A stretch of 64,000 nucleotides of DNA from Larimichthys crocea (taxonomy: Eukaryota; Chordata; Actinopteri; Sciaenidae): NCBI RefSeq assembly GCF_000972845.2, contig NC_040022.1:15839865-15903864 (forward strand), given 5' to 3'. Below the pieces are notes generated by a model. The model had not been told where the DNA came from. It made no database searches and saw nothing but the letters and a program-made list of their open reading frames with translations. The position numbers and the translations under genes were made by a program. This document shows positions 1-13,250 of this stretch, in pieces. Every line of letters begins with the position of its first letter. Within the stretch, counting starts at the first letter, position 1.

Positions 1-111
1 ATGCGCGCTGTACTCTGTACTTTCATGTTCTGTACATATGGTATACACAGAGATGTGGGGCACATTGTTGTGTTTTACCACAACTTGCTGTACAAGAAAC
101 ATTTTCTACAG

Positions 112-220
112 TGAGAGGGTGAGCTCTGACAGGCTTCTGGTGGATATCGGCAGTCTAGACGTTAGCTTAGATGACCTGCTTGCTGCACAGAGCCGAAAAT
201 TTGAACAAAGAAAATGCTAA
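112..220 (+). CDS. Terminal coding exon of an unidentified gene (5' part outside window)
   Basis: A pyrimidine-rich acceptor ending in AG at 110-111 precedes an open stretch that enters in phase 2 and runs to TAA at 218-220. It encodes about 35 residues, ending in SRKFEQRKC, with an acidic-hydrophobic part (VDIGSLDVSLDDLLAAQ) that could form a helix. An AATAAA lies only three bases past the stop (223-228), followed by an A-run. A better polyadenylation context is AATAAA near 1432 with GT-rich DNA after it, so the 3' UTR may reach about 1.45 kb. I do not recognise the protein. The upstream exons are outside the window. It could be a chance open frame, but acceptor, frame, stop and polyA signal are all present together. 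Confidence 0.45.
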
Positions 221-1659
221 ATAATAAATAAAAAAAAAAGGTAGAGATGCCCGCACAATATCAAAGTAGAAACAAAATTAGGCTGTGCACATGCTGGAGA
301 ATCTTCCTCAAACCATACTGTGGCACAGATCTTTAAACTCCGATGTTGATTGCACACTTATCATTAAAAAAATAAAAGAAGGAAAAAGATCTCTCCAAGG
401 CTGAATTTGGCTTTCGAGCCTCAGCAGTCACAAGCTTGACTCCTGATTGAGTTATCTTGACAGCTAATAGCAGAGTGCATGCTTGTATTTTTCTTATGTA
501 AGCAGAGTTCTGTGTGTGATTCTTAGTGGGACCTTCAAATCTAGACACTGTTGTGTACCAACTACTGTACAATGATTTTATTTAGTCTAACAGTTAAACC
601 TTTGTGTCGTAGCTACTGTAGCCTGCTTAGCTTACCTAAGCCTTCTCTCTGCTTCAGGACTCTGTGTATTGTGTGCTTGAGTTTGTGTGTGCGTGTGTGT
701 GTTCCTGTGCCTTTCCTTCTATAATGTTGGTCCCACTTGAGAATATGATGCCATTTAGGGGGTTTGAAACCCATGTAAAGCTGAGAGAGATGCCAGCACA
801 AGCTGGAAAGATGTTACACCGTCACTTGTTCTTGAAAAAGAAAAAAAGAAAAAACAACAACACTGTAATGCTCTTAGAAATGACTCTAGCACATCCCTAG
901 ACTTAGTAGCATTCCACAGCATGCACGAGCAGCTCGGTGTGGGCATCTAGACACACTTTACCAGCACCATGTAGACAACAGCACAGATATCTGACACAGC
1001 ATGTGTCCCCTCTCTCTCTCTTTCTCTCTGGAGGCCAATCTGCAACCATCTCAGGCTGTGCTCGGCTTCTGCTCCTAACAAAAAGGTTCAAGTATTTCAG
1101 AATGCCAGTTCTGTCTAAGTTGATGTCTACAATCCAGGGACAAATCAGCTCCCAGCCCGAGCCACAGCACTTCCAAATCGATCTCAAAGGATCGGGGGGG
1201 ATACTTGGGATGCTGGTGATATTTGTCGCCGTCCAGTCCTTTCAGACTGAGATGCACAGCTGGCGGCGAGGGCGCGGGGCTGATTTGAACCTGCGTCTAA
1301 AAGGCTGTCTTGTCCACCACCTCTGCTGGCCGAGAACACAGAGCCACACCCTGGTCTCTCTCAATAAGCTGGTCTGTCAGTCAGTGGCAATGTCGTTTAA
1401 GCGTTCGTAAAAAGACGATACATTGTTGTGCAATAAAAAGATGAGCGCATTGGCATACTAAAACCTCTGTGTGTGGACTTTTATTCACTGCTGTGTCTTT
1501 GTTGGTTGTTGGCGCTGTGTGTGTGAACATTTAACAATTTAACATACCTCCTGGAGTTACATTGGTGGCTGCAAACTTGCGCACAGACACACACCTCAAC
1601 CTTGTAAAGCAGCCAGCAACCCCTCCACCCTTGTTCTACCCCACATTAGATGAGATCTC

Positions 1660-1682
1660 TCTCTCTCTCTCTCTCTCTCTGC
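1660..1682. repeat. (CT)n microsatellite
   Basis: An uninterrupted CT dinucleotide run directly visible in the sequence. Similar CT runs occur near 1010-1025 and 2278-2303. Confidence 0.9.
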
Positions 1683-2025
1683 AGACAGGGGCTCTGCTGC
1701 ATCCCTGATGAGATGTCTGAGCTCAGTCTAAGAGCTTTCCACTATGCGTGTGTGTGTGTGTGTGTGTGAACGCACATAGCACAGCAGCAAGTGTATTTAT
1801 TCCTGTACCTAGGAGCGTGTGCATGCACATGCAAGCCCTAGTTTTGTATTTGTCTGATACAGAGAGAGAGAGAGTAAATGAACCAGTGGCAAGAGTGTAT
1901 GTGTGTGTGTGAAAGGGTGGGTGGGTGTGTGCGTCAGAGAGGAGGGCAGTCCAAGGACACACTCCTCTGGCAGCCTGGGAGCAGCACCCACCCGTTCCCT
2001 CTCCGTCTATTTCCTTTCCTTTCCC

Positions 2026-2028
<3 letters not shown>

Positions 2029-2064
<36 letters not shown>
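2029..2064. repeat. (AC)n microsatellite
   Basis: An uninterrupted AC run of about 18 units. Open frames across it on both strands encode only alternating Thr-His or Val-Cys and are not genes. Confidence 0.93.
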
Positions 2065-2066
<2 letters not shown>

Positions 2067-4697
2067 TCTGGATCCTCAGTGATTATGCATGGCACACTGA
2101 GATATAGAGATTAAAATTACATGCAAGGTGAGGTTTTGACACAGAGCGTTACACTATTCATGTTGCCTCCTCGCATCTTACATGAGGCTGGTACAAATGT
2201 GGGTGAGGCCATCCGCAGTGCGTGTACGTAGCTTTACCTTGACGTGACATAATGTCCTCTCTCTCTTCAGCTCTATTGACTCTCTCTCTCTCTCTCTCTC
2301 TCTGTCTCCCCCTTTCTTTCTCTCTATCCATTTCATTGTAATTCAATGAGGAAGCAATGTACTGATAGTGGCTGCAGGCAGATACTACACCAAGTTGTGA
2401 AGCTATATGTAGTCTGAGTATATAGTTTCAACCTGTATATGGCCGAGGATTGTCCTCTACCTCATTTCCTCTGCAGTGCTGGTCCTCTACTGTGTCCCTG
2501 GCTGTCCTACTTCAATTAATCATATCAGCATCTCCTGCACTACCCCCCTAGCTGTTTACCTCCAGAGGGCAATTTGCTTATTTAGCTCCTTACTGGTATC
2601 CTCGTCCCTTCCCATTTATCTCCATCCAGTTTCCTGCTCCATGACTGATCTTCAGTATTTCCCATTTTGTCCGTTCTTAGAAGGCAAAACATTTGTGTCC
2701 CCCAGGCTCTTCCCGGCAAAATCTGCATTATCAGCTGCCCACGACTCACAAGCACAGGTGTAGTTTGTTATTGTTGTAACATTTGCAGGTGTTATTGTGA
2801 ATGTGCACAGAAAACTGTGTGTGTGAAAGTATTAGAAGACACACACACACCAATGCTCACCCTTCTGCCCTCACATTTCCTCTGTGCTGAAGGCGCTTCA
2901 GCCGTGTCTCTCTTCACTGGGGAGCATCTAGAGAACACAGCTCAAATCTGAATGCCAGGATTAGCATTTGGTCCGAGCTCTGAGTCCATGAATGAGTCAG
3001 TGAGCAAGACACACAGTGAGAGAGAGAGATACAGTAAATCATCTTACAGCCGCAGGCAGCCTCAGTAACATCACAGTTGCTGGACAGTGGGCTGGAGAGG
3101 AAGTGAGAAGTGCGTCAAGCTGAAATGATCAAGAGGAAAACACACAGTAAGAGACAGCAGAGAAGGGTCACATGGTCTTCTACAAGCTACATCTTATTAA
3201 CCAAAAATAATTGAATTTGTTAGTCCTTTTATCTAAGGGTTTGTTTTACTTTGCTTTATTCCTCAGAGAGACAAAAAGAGAGATTTCTCTCTGACTGATC
3301 AGTGCAATCTTCATCCAAGGACACATAGCCTATAAATCACGTGACCTTAACCAAAGTGTAATTCAGTCAGCCATTCAATGGCACACTTACTGCACGCATA
3401 TATCAAAAGACAGGAAATGGTAAAGATGTTTTCCCCCTCCAGATATCCACTAATACAAGAATTTATGATTAGCATGCATGATTACATACAACCTTAGCTA
3501 TAATTTATGGATAAAAAACAAAACAAAACATTTTTCACACTCTATCCAACTATATTATAATTGGTTTGTATAGCGAATATGACTATTTTTAAATATTGTA
3601 GCAACAAACAACTCATTAACAAGTTAAAATGTGGTTAAGCTCTGTTGTTATTAACTATTTGTATGGTTAAGGCTATTTAATCATCACTGTGTTCTAATAT
3701 TTTTAAATAGTGACATGTAAATTCAGTCTTATGATGCTTTACAGACAAACTGGCATCTGAAGTCAAGAATTGAATAATATTTCTCACCATGTATTACATA
3801 TCTGCATACATCAACAACTTATGTAATGAGCAGTGTGTCTCTTGGGGGAATGGAGGAGGAGGTAGAAGAGGACAACAGCAGTAACAAGGTCACAGGCTGC
3901 ATGCAGTATACAGCTCATACATACAATGTGTCAGTGTCCCGAACACTGTTTAAAAGTAAAATGATAATTCAGCATTTTTTTTACTGCTGAACTTTATTTT
4001 TATGGATTTTTAAATGTCCCTTCTCTCAAAAGAAAAATGATGAAAATGAGAAATGAGGTAGAGGAGAGTTGAAACAGTGTCTGCTGGGCTCTCTGTGAGC
4101 AGCAGGCCTGAGCAGCACTCCATGCATCTGCTCTGCTAAACACTTCCCATTACAGACAACCTGGAAACGTCCATGAATCCTGTGGCCAAACAACAGGAAA
4201 GAAATAGAAATCAACATAGAGAACAGGATTTATGATTCTTTAAAAAAAAAAAAAAAATCTCCAGGCAGATTTTTTACTCACAGCACTTGATTTCGTTAGC
4301 AAAACATTTAATCTCCCCGGGTCTTTAGGCTCTTTCAGCTGTGATTGTTTTGCAACAGGAAACAAAGGCCCCCACTCTTCCACTGATAATATTTGCTCTG
4401 GGCCGCCAACTGAAGTGATGAGAGCCAGGACAATGCTTTGGCTTCTGAATCATCTCATCTGTTCTGCTCTGTCAAGGTCTGTACTCAGTGACACCGTGGC
4501 TATTCATCAGAGCAGACACACTCACACATGCACACACACACGCAGTGAAAGACAAAAATATTCTCCATCTGAGTGCGCCACTCACTGCAAAGCTTTTATT
4601 AACTAATCAGTTATTCAAAGCACATGCTAAAGTTTATAGTTAAATATTATCCTTGTGTGTGTGTTATTATATGATTGCAGACTATATATTTTATATT

Positions 4698-5018
4698 TAA
4701 AGGTCCTCTGAAGAATTTTTCACCACTTGTAGTGCTATGGAACAATGTTTGAGGTTTGTACAAGGCTGCTGGTAATATGCCAAATGTTTCATATTATTCC
4801 ACTGATCTACAGGTGGCAGCAGCGTGCCAAGAAACGTAGCAATGTGCCAACAAAGGCAGTGAAGAGGAAGACTGGGAGCAAGTGCATATGGATGTAAACA
4901 ATGCATGATTTCAAATGATTTTGCAAATGTTTTAGGAAGAAGGAAATACATGTCACATGTTTATTAGGTCTCAAAGAAACACTTAATGTTAACAGAAACT
5001 CCACTGGGCTCCTTTAAT
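4698..5018. mobile_element. Possible non-autonomous DNA element (MITE-like)
   Basis: The segment begins with TTTAAAGGTCC and ends with GGGCTCCTTTAA, short imperfect inverted ends. It lies in AT-rich DNA and contains no coding frame of note. The inverted ends are only about 10 bases and no clear target duplication was seen, so the assignment to a fish MITE family is tentative. Confidence 0.3.
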
Positions 5019-6368
5019 TACAAACAAGCCATAACTTTGGTATATAGGTAACATCTATGCCTAATACTGCACATGGTCCCTTACAAAAAATAAATATATA
5101 AATAAAAAGTAGCACAAGTAACACAGAAATAGGCTCCTGAAATGAGCTTTTGTAGCTAATTTGGAAAGTGTTAGGAGTCGTCCTGATATGTGATGCCTTG
5201 CAAATCTCTAGCAAGGGAAAGATCCAGGATGACAATGCTCTTATACTACTATATGGTATTTTCAAACTCAAACAGGAGCACTCATCTCTCTCATTTTAAC
5301 GCACAGCGCTAGAAAATTGGCATTGCACAGTGTCATTTCTTTCCGGTTTGTGAGCGTGTATGATTGTTTCATTGTTTGTGTGAAGACTATGAAGAGATCA
5401 GATGATGGGAGAGAGGGGAGGCGTAGAGAAAGTGACAGAAAACTGAGAAAAACTATAAACAAGATAAACTGTTTGTTGCTGTGACCCTTTAACAGAGCTA
5501 TTTAATTCTGGCAGTGTAGGGCTTTCCGTTGCTGTTGAGCATTAGCCTAGAGGCCAGTCTGTTCTGCTCTGTCATTGTGTTTGGCTATGTGACCATAATT
5601 ACTAATATACTGCTATGGGATCATGCATTTTATAGTGGAATCCAGCACTCTGTGCAGAAACATAATCTCTAGTAGTGATTTTAAGTGGCCTTAGAGGAGA
5701 TTGATGACTGTGTGCTGAGGCATCTCAAGCAGACCATTGTTTCTGGGTGTGAGAGGGAGAACAGCAGTGACGGTCTAATTGTCAGGAGGATAAAGAAACC
5801 CCAAAGCATCCATCACCTTCACGCAGGGCACCCCTGGGTCCTAACAGCACCCTCAACGCTCTCGCTCACCTGGGAATAAACAGACCTCGGGTAAGTCCAG
5901 CTAAGACAAACAAATGCAGTAAAAATGGACTGAAAGTCTCTGTTCAGCTCAGCGTCCAATGAGCCTGCACTCTGTGCCATATCTGTTTATTTCTCACCAT
6001 GGCGTGACACATTTATCTTAATTTGTTTCAAAGAGGCTTTGTTCTTTTTTTAGGAGTGTGTCTGACTTACAGACACAAGATTAAATGTACAATCTGAAGG
6101 GATGGGAGTGGAGTAGAGTTAAGTCACGTGAGAAAACTTACATGTGAGACCAGTAGGGATGGACATGATGGATTGTTTTGATTTATTGTAGTGTATTTTC
6201 TATTTTCAGGTCTCTGTTGTAGTCTACAAATCTCAAGGCGCATTGCTCAACCTATTTTTATGTATGTATTCAATTATTGATTATTGAACAGTTGTAGATT
6301 GACTCCGTGTTTGATTGGTTGTTGCAGTTGTGGGTTTAATACTAGATAGATGTCAAATGTGACAAATG

Positions 6369-6369
<1 letters not shown>

Positions 6370-6448
<79 letters not shown>
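6370..6448. repeat. (GATA)n tetranucleotide array
   Basis: About 19 perfect GATA/TAGA units. The minus-strand frame across it reads a repeated Leu-Ser-Ile-Tyr pattern and is not a gene. Such arrays are usually length-polymorphic. Confidence 0.95.
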
Positions 6449-8029
6449 GGATGGAGGAGATGTGGGGTATATATGAACGTTTTACTTTTCCAGTGAACTT
6501 GCTGACAATGTTTAAGAGATCCCTGTATACCTGAACTGTTTGCATGATAATTCTACTGTTCCTCACGTCTTCACATGTAAGGATTTGCTCAGTTGATCCC
6601 GAGATTCTCTTGCACACTACATTTGTAATTATGATACTAATTAAACAGTATCCATGTTTATCTGAAGATCTGTGACCTGCAACATCTGAGAGGTTAGCAA
6701 AATAACTTGCAACTGAAAAAAGTTTGAACACAACTAATTATCTGCAGTGTCAGGAGGAGAGAGAGAGAGGACAAATAATAAAGTATGGTCCTTTCACCCT
6801 CTGCATATGCTCACTGATGACTAAACTTGTTGGATAAAGTTGACTGAATACTGAAGAAAGTATTTCAGTCTGAAAATATTAGACCACTTAGATAATGACA
6901 GAGCCTGTCGAACTATCAATCATCATTAACAAACAAATGACACTAAGAGAAAAACTAAATTTATTTGTAAGCAGAAATTGAAGGCACATGCTCACGAGAA
7001 ATAATCTAATTAGTTGTTGAAAGTTAAATTCTTTTGTGGCATAATGGCAACCATGATGGACAGGAGATAAACTTACATACGTCATGTATATATATATATG
7101 GCCTTAATATGACAAGTCAAACCAGTATAGCTAAGTGATGAGTAATGGGAGTGAGTGGGAGTGAGGACTAGACACAATGATCTTTGAGGAAAAGTCAGAC
7201 CAGTCATGCTAACCCTTTGTTCAATTTGACGTGGCTGACTTTGGCCAAAAATGCCAGGAGACATTATTTCCAGTCTGCTGGGTGGGCTTACTGATGTTGT
7301 CAGGGTAGGTCACAACTGTGGTCCTTTCTTACTGGTAGTCTAGTATCAAACAGGACTGCTGTGTCCACATATCACCGGGAATCGACTGCTATGACTTTTC
7401 CAACTGTTTGCCACCAAAAAAATGAATGGGTGTGTATTGCAAGAATGTTCGAGAGCTATAGTGCGTGACATCATCTCTAGAGTGGAGAGGGAGAGAAAAA
7501 AATGTCAAAGAATAAAACTGTAAACTGTGATTGAGGCTGCAAATGTCACTCTACAGACATGATTACCACTCAAAATGTAGGAAAATTCAAGGCGGTCGCA
7601 GTGATAACACTGCTGTTGTCATTTTTAGAGTTTTGGGGTCAGACACAAAGATGCACCAGCAACACGCATCTACTGCCCAATCTACTCCAAAATTTCCAAA
7701 AGGAGCAGGGAGCACCTGTTCTTTCCATAACTCCCGAGGACAAAGTTTATACAATTTTTGCAAGGAAATTGTCCACAAGATGAGGATGCTGATGGTCATT
7801 TCGGCTTTTGGTTTGCGGCACATCTTTTTTTTGCATTTTTGGCCACCTTCAAGGGGCTTCATTTAGAGATTTTCTGAGTGTCTCAAGGGAAAGACACAGA
7901 GTGCGTGCCTGCACCTGTGTCTAATTACTCTGGCCTGCAGCTGACCCTTTAACTAACTTTATCGAAGTCTCTGTATGATATCAATGACTATCAAGAATAC
8001 ATTTTTAATGTGGGCCATTAGTGTGGCCG

Positions 8030-8031
<2 letters not shown>

Positions 8032-8062
<31 letters not shown>

Positions 8063-8150
8063 CCACACACACACACAGACAAACACACAGGACAGACACA
8101 CAAGCACACACACAGAGACAGACAGAACAAACACACATGCATACACAAAC

Positions 8151-8217
<67 letters not shown>
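8032..8217. repeat. Compound (GT)n / (AC)n microsatellite with inverted symmetry
   Basis: A (GT)n run to about 8060 meets GGCC and is immediately followed by (AC)n to about 8077. An imperfect AC-rich stretch follows and then a long pure (AC)n run to 8217. The GT arm, GGCC centre and AC arm form a palindrome able to fold as a hairpin or cruciform. Confidence 0.93.
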
Positions 8218-8219
<2 letters not shown>

Positions 8220-10386
8220 TAAGACAAAAGTCTTTCAAAATAAGAGTCCCTTCAAAATAAAAGCCCATTGAAAAGGCAATGATGACACAGCTTGTTGTAT
8301 TAATGCTGAATTTGCTGAGCAGTGTCAATAATAATGTATGGGGCCGACTCAAAATGCTGTTGCTACTGCATCTGTGACAACTGAACCTGAACTTAACATG
8401 AACACAACCTGAATAATGATGTGAAACTAATCAGTCAGATAATCAGGCTAGCATCAAGTCCTCAAACCCAAATGTGCTAAAATCAAAATCAAGCAAATGA
8501 TCAATATTTCCTGCCGAGTTTACATTTTACACCAGTGACACACACTTTCTGGCAATACAGATGCTCTCCAGTGTCCCCATGACTCCTGTGGACTTGCTTC
8601 CTAATCTAATAGTCTAGATATGGAAGCTCAATTTCCTTTCCCCTTCCTCTCTCTGTCTTCCATCCGACCACTGCTGCTGCCACCAGAAAAACAGACACGC
8701 ACGAGTTCAGCAGATGACCCAGTGCACGCTCATGTTCCTCATTGTCTCTCGTTGGTGTTAATTCTCTACCCCACCATGCTGGAGAGTCTGTGTTATCTTG
8801 GATGGCAGAATACCCAGGGCCTCTCCCTTCTCCTCCTCTCCTCAGATATCCCAGTATGGTCTATTTCTGTCCCTGCGTCTCTCTGCTTTCAGCAAAGTGC
8901 CACTGACGTCTCTCTCTGCACTAAACAGATGAGTGCTGTCAGTGATGGGTATCCAGCTGAAGATCTGAATTTAAATAATGCCTTTCCCTTTTTTTCATTT
9001 GACCAGATTATGTTTCCCACCTCAATCGCTTTTCGAGAAAGGGAGCGATAATAAGACAATGGATGTGTGATGATGAGTTTTCAAATTTGCTGTTCCTTTT
9101 TTCTCTAATTGAGAGTCATTACAATGATGAGATGTTATTTTTATATACAAAAGCAATTAAGTAATGAGACATAAATGATTATTGGGAGGGAGGAAGGGTG
9201 ATGGGGAGCAGAGGAAATAAGGAGTGAAGGGAGCAGAAATGAGAAGAGGGGATTATTTACAAAAATTTGAAATTGCTGAGTCACTGGAAGGGTAAATCTG
9301 CAGACAAGCTCTCTTTCTCCTTCTGTTTCTCTTCCTCACCCACAAGCCCACACCAAGACACACAGCTCATCCCCACCCCACCACCACCGTCACCACCAAA
9401 CACACACTTACACACTCACACAACCCAAGAGAGTGATGGGTGCAGAAAGGAGGATGAGGCATATTGTTACTCCACAGCGATCCTGTGGTATCGCTATCGG
9501 CTGTGCTTTCGTCACACCGACTCATAAAAAATAAACCAGATCGCAGTAAACAAGAGGAAGAAATCAATTTATTTAAAACTACAGCAGCAGATTGGAGGCC
9601 TTGCAGTCAGATGATGTGTGTTTGACATCATATCCTGATTTTGATGAGCATGGGCCCTCACGCTGTTGCAGGTTCCAGTATTCACTAGAAAAAAAAGCAG
9701 ATTGAAGGTTTAATGTAGTTTTAATAGGCACCGCCTGTGGTCACAGATGACATTTTTCGGATCTGACCACACTGCGATTGCGTGGAGCATTTTGTTTCGT
9801 GCAGGATGCTACACAGGATGCTACACAATGTCCCCCCCTATCGACATACTTTCCCATATGTTGTGCTATAAAACCTCTGACTCACATGCTCCACTTACTG
9901 GAAAGCTGCAGCCCTCCGGAGCAGAAATTAGTGTGTGCACATCGGTGATTGGCAAAGCTTGATAATCCTATCTATTACACTGCTCAGTGGGCAGAAAGCG
10001 TTTATTTGATTGGTCAGGATGGATTATATTTATAGTAGTATGTGCCAACAGTAACTATATAACAACAGCAGCATGTTGTGAAGAAAAGATGCTACAGGAC
10101 AAGGCAGGATGGAGTTCACATGACCGCCAACAATCTGTAGAATGATGGCAACAAAACCTGGTTCTTGTTTGGTGCAGTTAGCTTTCAGACTGCGATGGAG
10201 AGTAGCTAAGTACGTTTAAATGAGTACAATTTTAATGTAGTTGAGTATTTCCAATTTTTGCTTTTTTACACTTTGACAGCTGTAGTTCACATTTTACAAA
10301 AACATGTGTAGTAGCTTTTTTTTTTTTTTTAATACCAGCTACAACATGCTGCAAAATGTGCTTACACTATAACGGACCTTTTTCCC

Positions 10387-10599
10387 AGCAGCCATTTTGA
10401 CATGAAACACTACGTAAACATAGGTGTTACCAATGATACTAACTAAGGCCGCGTTCCATTCAGGTCAAACAGAGTCAGGGTGCTGTGCTGCATGTTGGCT
10501 CACTGGAAAGTCTCTGTTGAAATAAATGGAACTGAACCTTAATTAGTATCATTGGAGACACCTGAGTTGACTCGACTGTTTGACGTCAAAACGGCTGCT
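10387..10599. mobile_element. MITE-like element with long imperfect terminal inverted repeats
   Basis: The left arm starts AGCAGCCATTTTGACATGA and the right arm, read in reverse complement, starts AGCAGCCGTTTTGACGTCA. The similarity resumes further in: the left arm has CCAATGATACTAACTAAGG (about 10430-10448) and the right arm, in reverse complement, has CCAATGATACTAATTAAGG (10536-10555). The arms are therefore 60-70 bases long and enclose a spacer of about 90 bases, with no open frame. This fits a non-autonomous DNA transposon. No family name is assigned and no target duplication was established. Confidence 0.6.
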
Positions 10600-11133
10600 A
10601 TTCATTAATAGCAATCCAATAATAAAATATGTAATAATATAACACTGAAGAGGACTATTGTGCTGCATATGGGATTACATTTGAAATTTTACATACATTT
10701 TGGTGCTTAAATACTTTACTTGTGCCATTTTGATTTACTTGTAACTACTTTTTATTAATTAACACAATATTTATTAAACTCTTGGAGCTTTAATATGCTC
10801 CAATATTCATGCATTAAATTAGGAATAATATATATAATAATATGAATGAACAATTGATTGTGTGTTTTCTGGTTCTTTTGTTATGTACGCATGAATTAAT
10901 CAGTGGGAAAATAACACCTCCTCGACTCCTGAACACACACACACAAACAAACACATGTACATACAGCCTCAAACAAACAGAGAGAGAGAAGGCCAACAGA
11001 TTCGCTCCTATGGATTCAGTGAGCAGCATCAACAATCAATTGACAGAGCAGCTCCCCCTGCTGTTTGTGAAACAGTGACAGGAAAAACACACACGTTGAA
11101 AAGACTGGGACAACACAAAAATATACTGAGAGG

Positions 11134-11165
11134 AGAGGAGAGGAGAGGAGAGGAGAGGAGAGGAG
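11134..11165. repeat. (GAGAG)n pentanucleotide array
   Basis: About six tandem copies of a five-base purine unit (AGGAG register). Confidence 0.9.
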
Positions 11166-12805
11166 TCGAGTCTGATGTGATACAGTATGACTCAGGGCTA
11201 TGAAGTCACAGTGGGTTTATGCGGAGATTAAAGGATTGAAGAACAAGGGAGAGAAAGCGTGGGCAGACAGATTCCAGAGTCCACTAAGTCCAGAAACCTG
11301 CTGGGGAGACTACAGAGTAACACATCACTGTTACTCATCAAAACAAACAGTAATCAACATTAGATGCATTAACACCTCTGGAGAGTGAAGTGATCAATAC
11401 ATCCTGCAGTGTATTAGTTTATTATAACACTGAAGGAATATGAGGCTCAAATCATTTCTTAATGTATGAGGAGTAAAAAGATAAACGTCTGTGCCCCTGA
11501 GGTGGCTTCCTCTTGGTGAATGAGGCTGTCCCGTAAGCAGACAGTGTCAGATTACATCTCCACCACTCTGTCCATCAATAACAAAGAGTCGTATCGAAGT
11601 GTCCTTGAGCAAGCAAGACGCTAAACCTCTCCTGTTTACTTAATGTCAATTGAGATTGGAGTGGCAAGTAGAAATCGATTAGAAAGAGCAGATTTCTCCA
11701 GAGAAAATGATTAGCTGGTAAATGTTTCTCTTCAATTTCATACTCGTAAAAAACAGGAATTATGGTTTTAAACGGGAAATATATAATATCATGGTCACAT
11801 GCTCCAAAAAAATAGGGGGTGGCATTTCATCTCCTCCTTAGACACATAATAAACCAGCAATGTTGGTTGTAAATGTATAGCTAACTTTTCAAGCAACACT
11901 GTACAAAAAAACGGTCAAATGACCGTAAAAAAAAGTGTATAATCAAAGTAAAGTATTAAAATATTTCCCTGCATATATAATATAAACAACTAATTTGGAG
12001 TTGTTTTCCATATATATGGTTACAGAGTTTGAATGTAAGATTCACATTTGTGTAAAATAATAAGATTTACAAAAATTACAAAGAAACATGTGAAATTGTT
12101 AGTATGGACATGGCCACATATTTAATTTATTTTATATATTTATTTTGAATTGTCATTTACATACATTTCTATGCAATTTAAGAAAGTAGAAAAATACTAT
12201 AAGCAATATAGAAGTTTTTTATACACATTGTAATTTGTCACACAGTTGGTTGTTTACAGAGAATTTCCATAATTTAGGTTTTTTTTAGAAAACAGAAAAC
12301 TACTGTAAAACTCTCTAAAACTCTATTTTCAGTAACAGTAAGGCCAGGTGGTTAGTATATGAATGCAGAATTATTTTGCTTCAGTACAAACAGTCACTGT
12401 GACTTAAAGTGAACAAACTCACCAAAATATCACTCGACTCTGCAGTTCCCATCAGCTCTGCGGGAGCTTTTAAGCATCTTTTAACTCATTGTTTTGGTTT
12501 GTTTAGTTCAGTCTCAACCCTGTCACCATCATCAGCAGTGACAGCTGATTTCAGTAAAAAAACAAAAAACTCTGTACTGTACCTGCACAGCATTAAACCG
12601 CAGATAAACAAAGTTAACATGATGAAGCCTTCAGAAGTTGGACAGAGCTAAAGAAAACTGAATACTGGACTAAGACATGAATGATAATGCTGCTCTGAAT
12701 CTGCTGGATGTGCTAATAGACAACTGTTTGCTAACAAGTTTGCCATATCAACTTAAAAGGTGATCAAATATTATATTGTGTTTATAGATTGTTTTCAAGT
12801 AGCCA

Positions 12806-12872
12806 TTACATTACATTACATTACATTACATTGCATTTAGCAGACGCTTTTATCCAAAGCGACTTACAGAGG
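12806..12872 (-). mobile_element. LINE/SINE 3' tail fragment with (ATTAC)n-type repeat
   Basis: Tandem ATTAC units run into GCATTTAGCAGACGCTTT and TATCCAAAGCGACTTACAG. This is the reverse complement of a tail shared by many fish L2-type and tail-sharing SINE elements. Only the 3' end is present, consistent with a 5'-truncated insertion in minus orientation. A related plus-strand fragment occurs near 34.82 kb. Confidence 0.6.
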
Positions 12873-13222
12873 AGGAAGTAGCCAAAAACAAAATCAGTAA
12901 CTGCAGATCTACAGCTGACTGTAAGGCTCTTACGACAAATAATGCCATTAAAAGTTATAACTATTTAGCAAGTGGGCAGAAAAATCTAAATATTTAGCTA
13001 AAAGTCTGGGATAAACGGCAGATATGTCCGGCTTCTGTCAACTGGTAGCAGAATGAACACAAAGGAGACAGAGAGAACATGTACAATTTCACACAGTCAC
13101 TGTGTCTGGATGTGGCACTGAACCTGCATGAACAAAACACCATTATCATATAGGGTGAAATATAAATAGTTAAATTGTAAATCTCCATATGGTCTGGTTA
13201 GATTGATTGGGGTCAAGACTTG

Positions 13223-13250
13223 ACACACACACACACACACACACACACTC
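13223..13250. repeat. (AC)n microsatellite
   Basis: An uninterrupted AC run of about 13 units. Confidence 0.9.

Noticed and set aside
937..1410. 157-residue plus-strand open frame
   Set aside because: No known domain, low-complexity start from a CT run, overlapping open frames on the other strand, and a position that fits the 3' UTR of the gene ending at 220.
7959..8352. Several open frames over the 8 kb TG/AC arrays
   Set aside because: They are translations of dinucleotide repeats (Cys-Val or His-Thr alternation).
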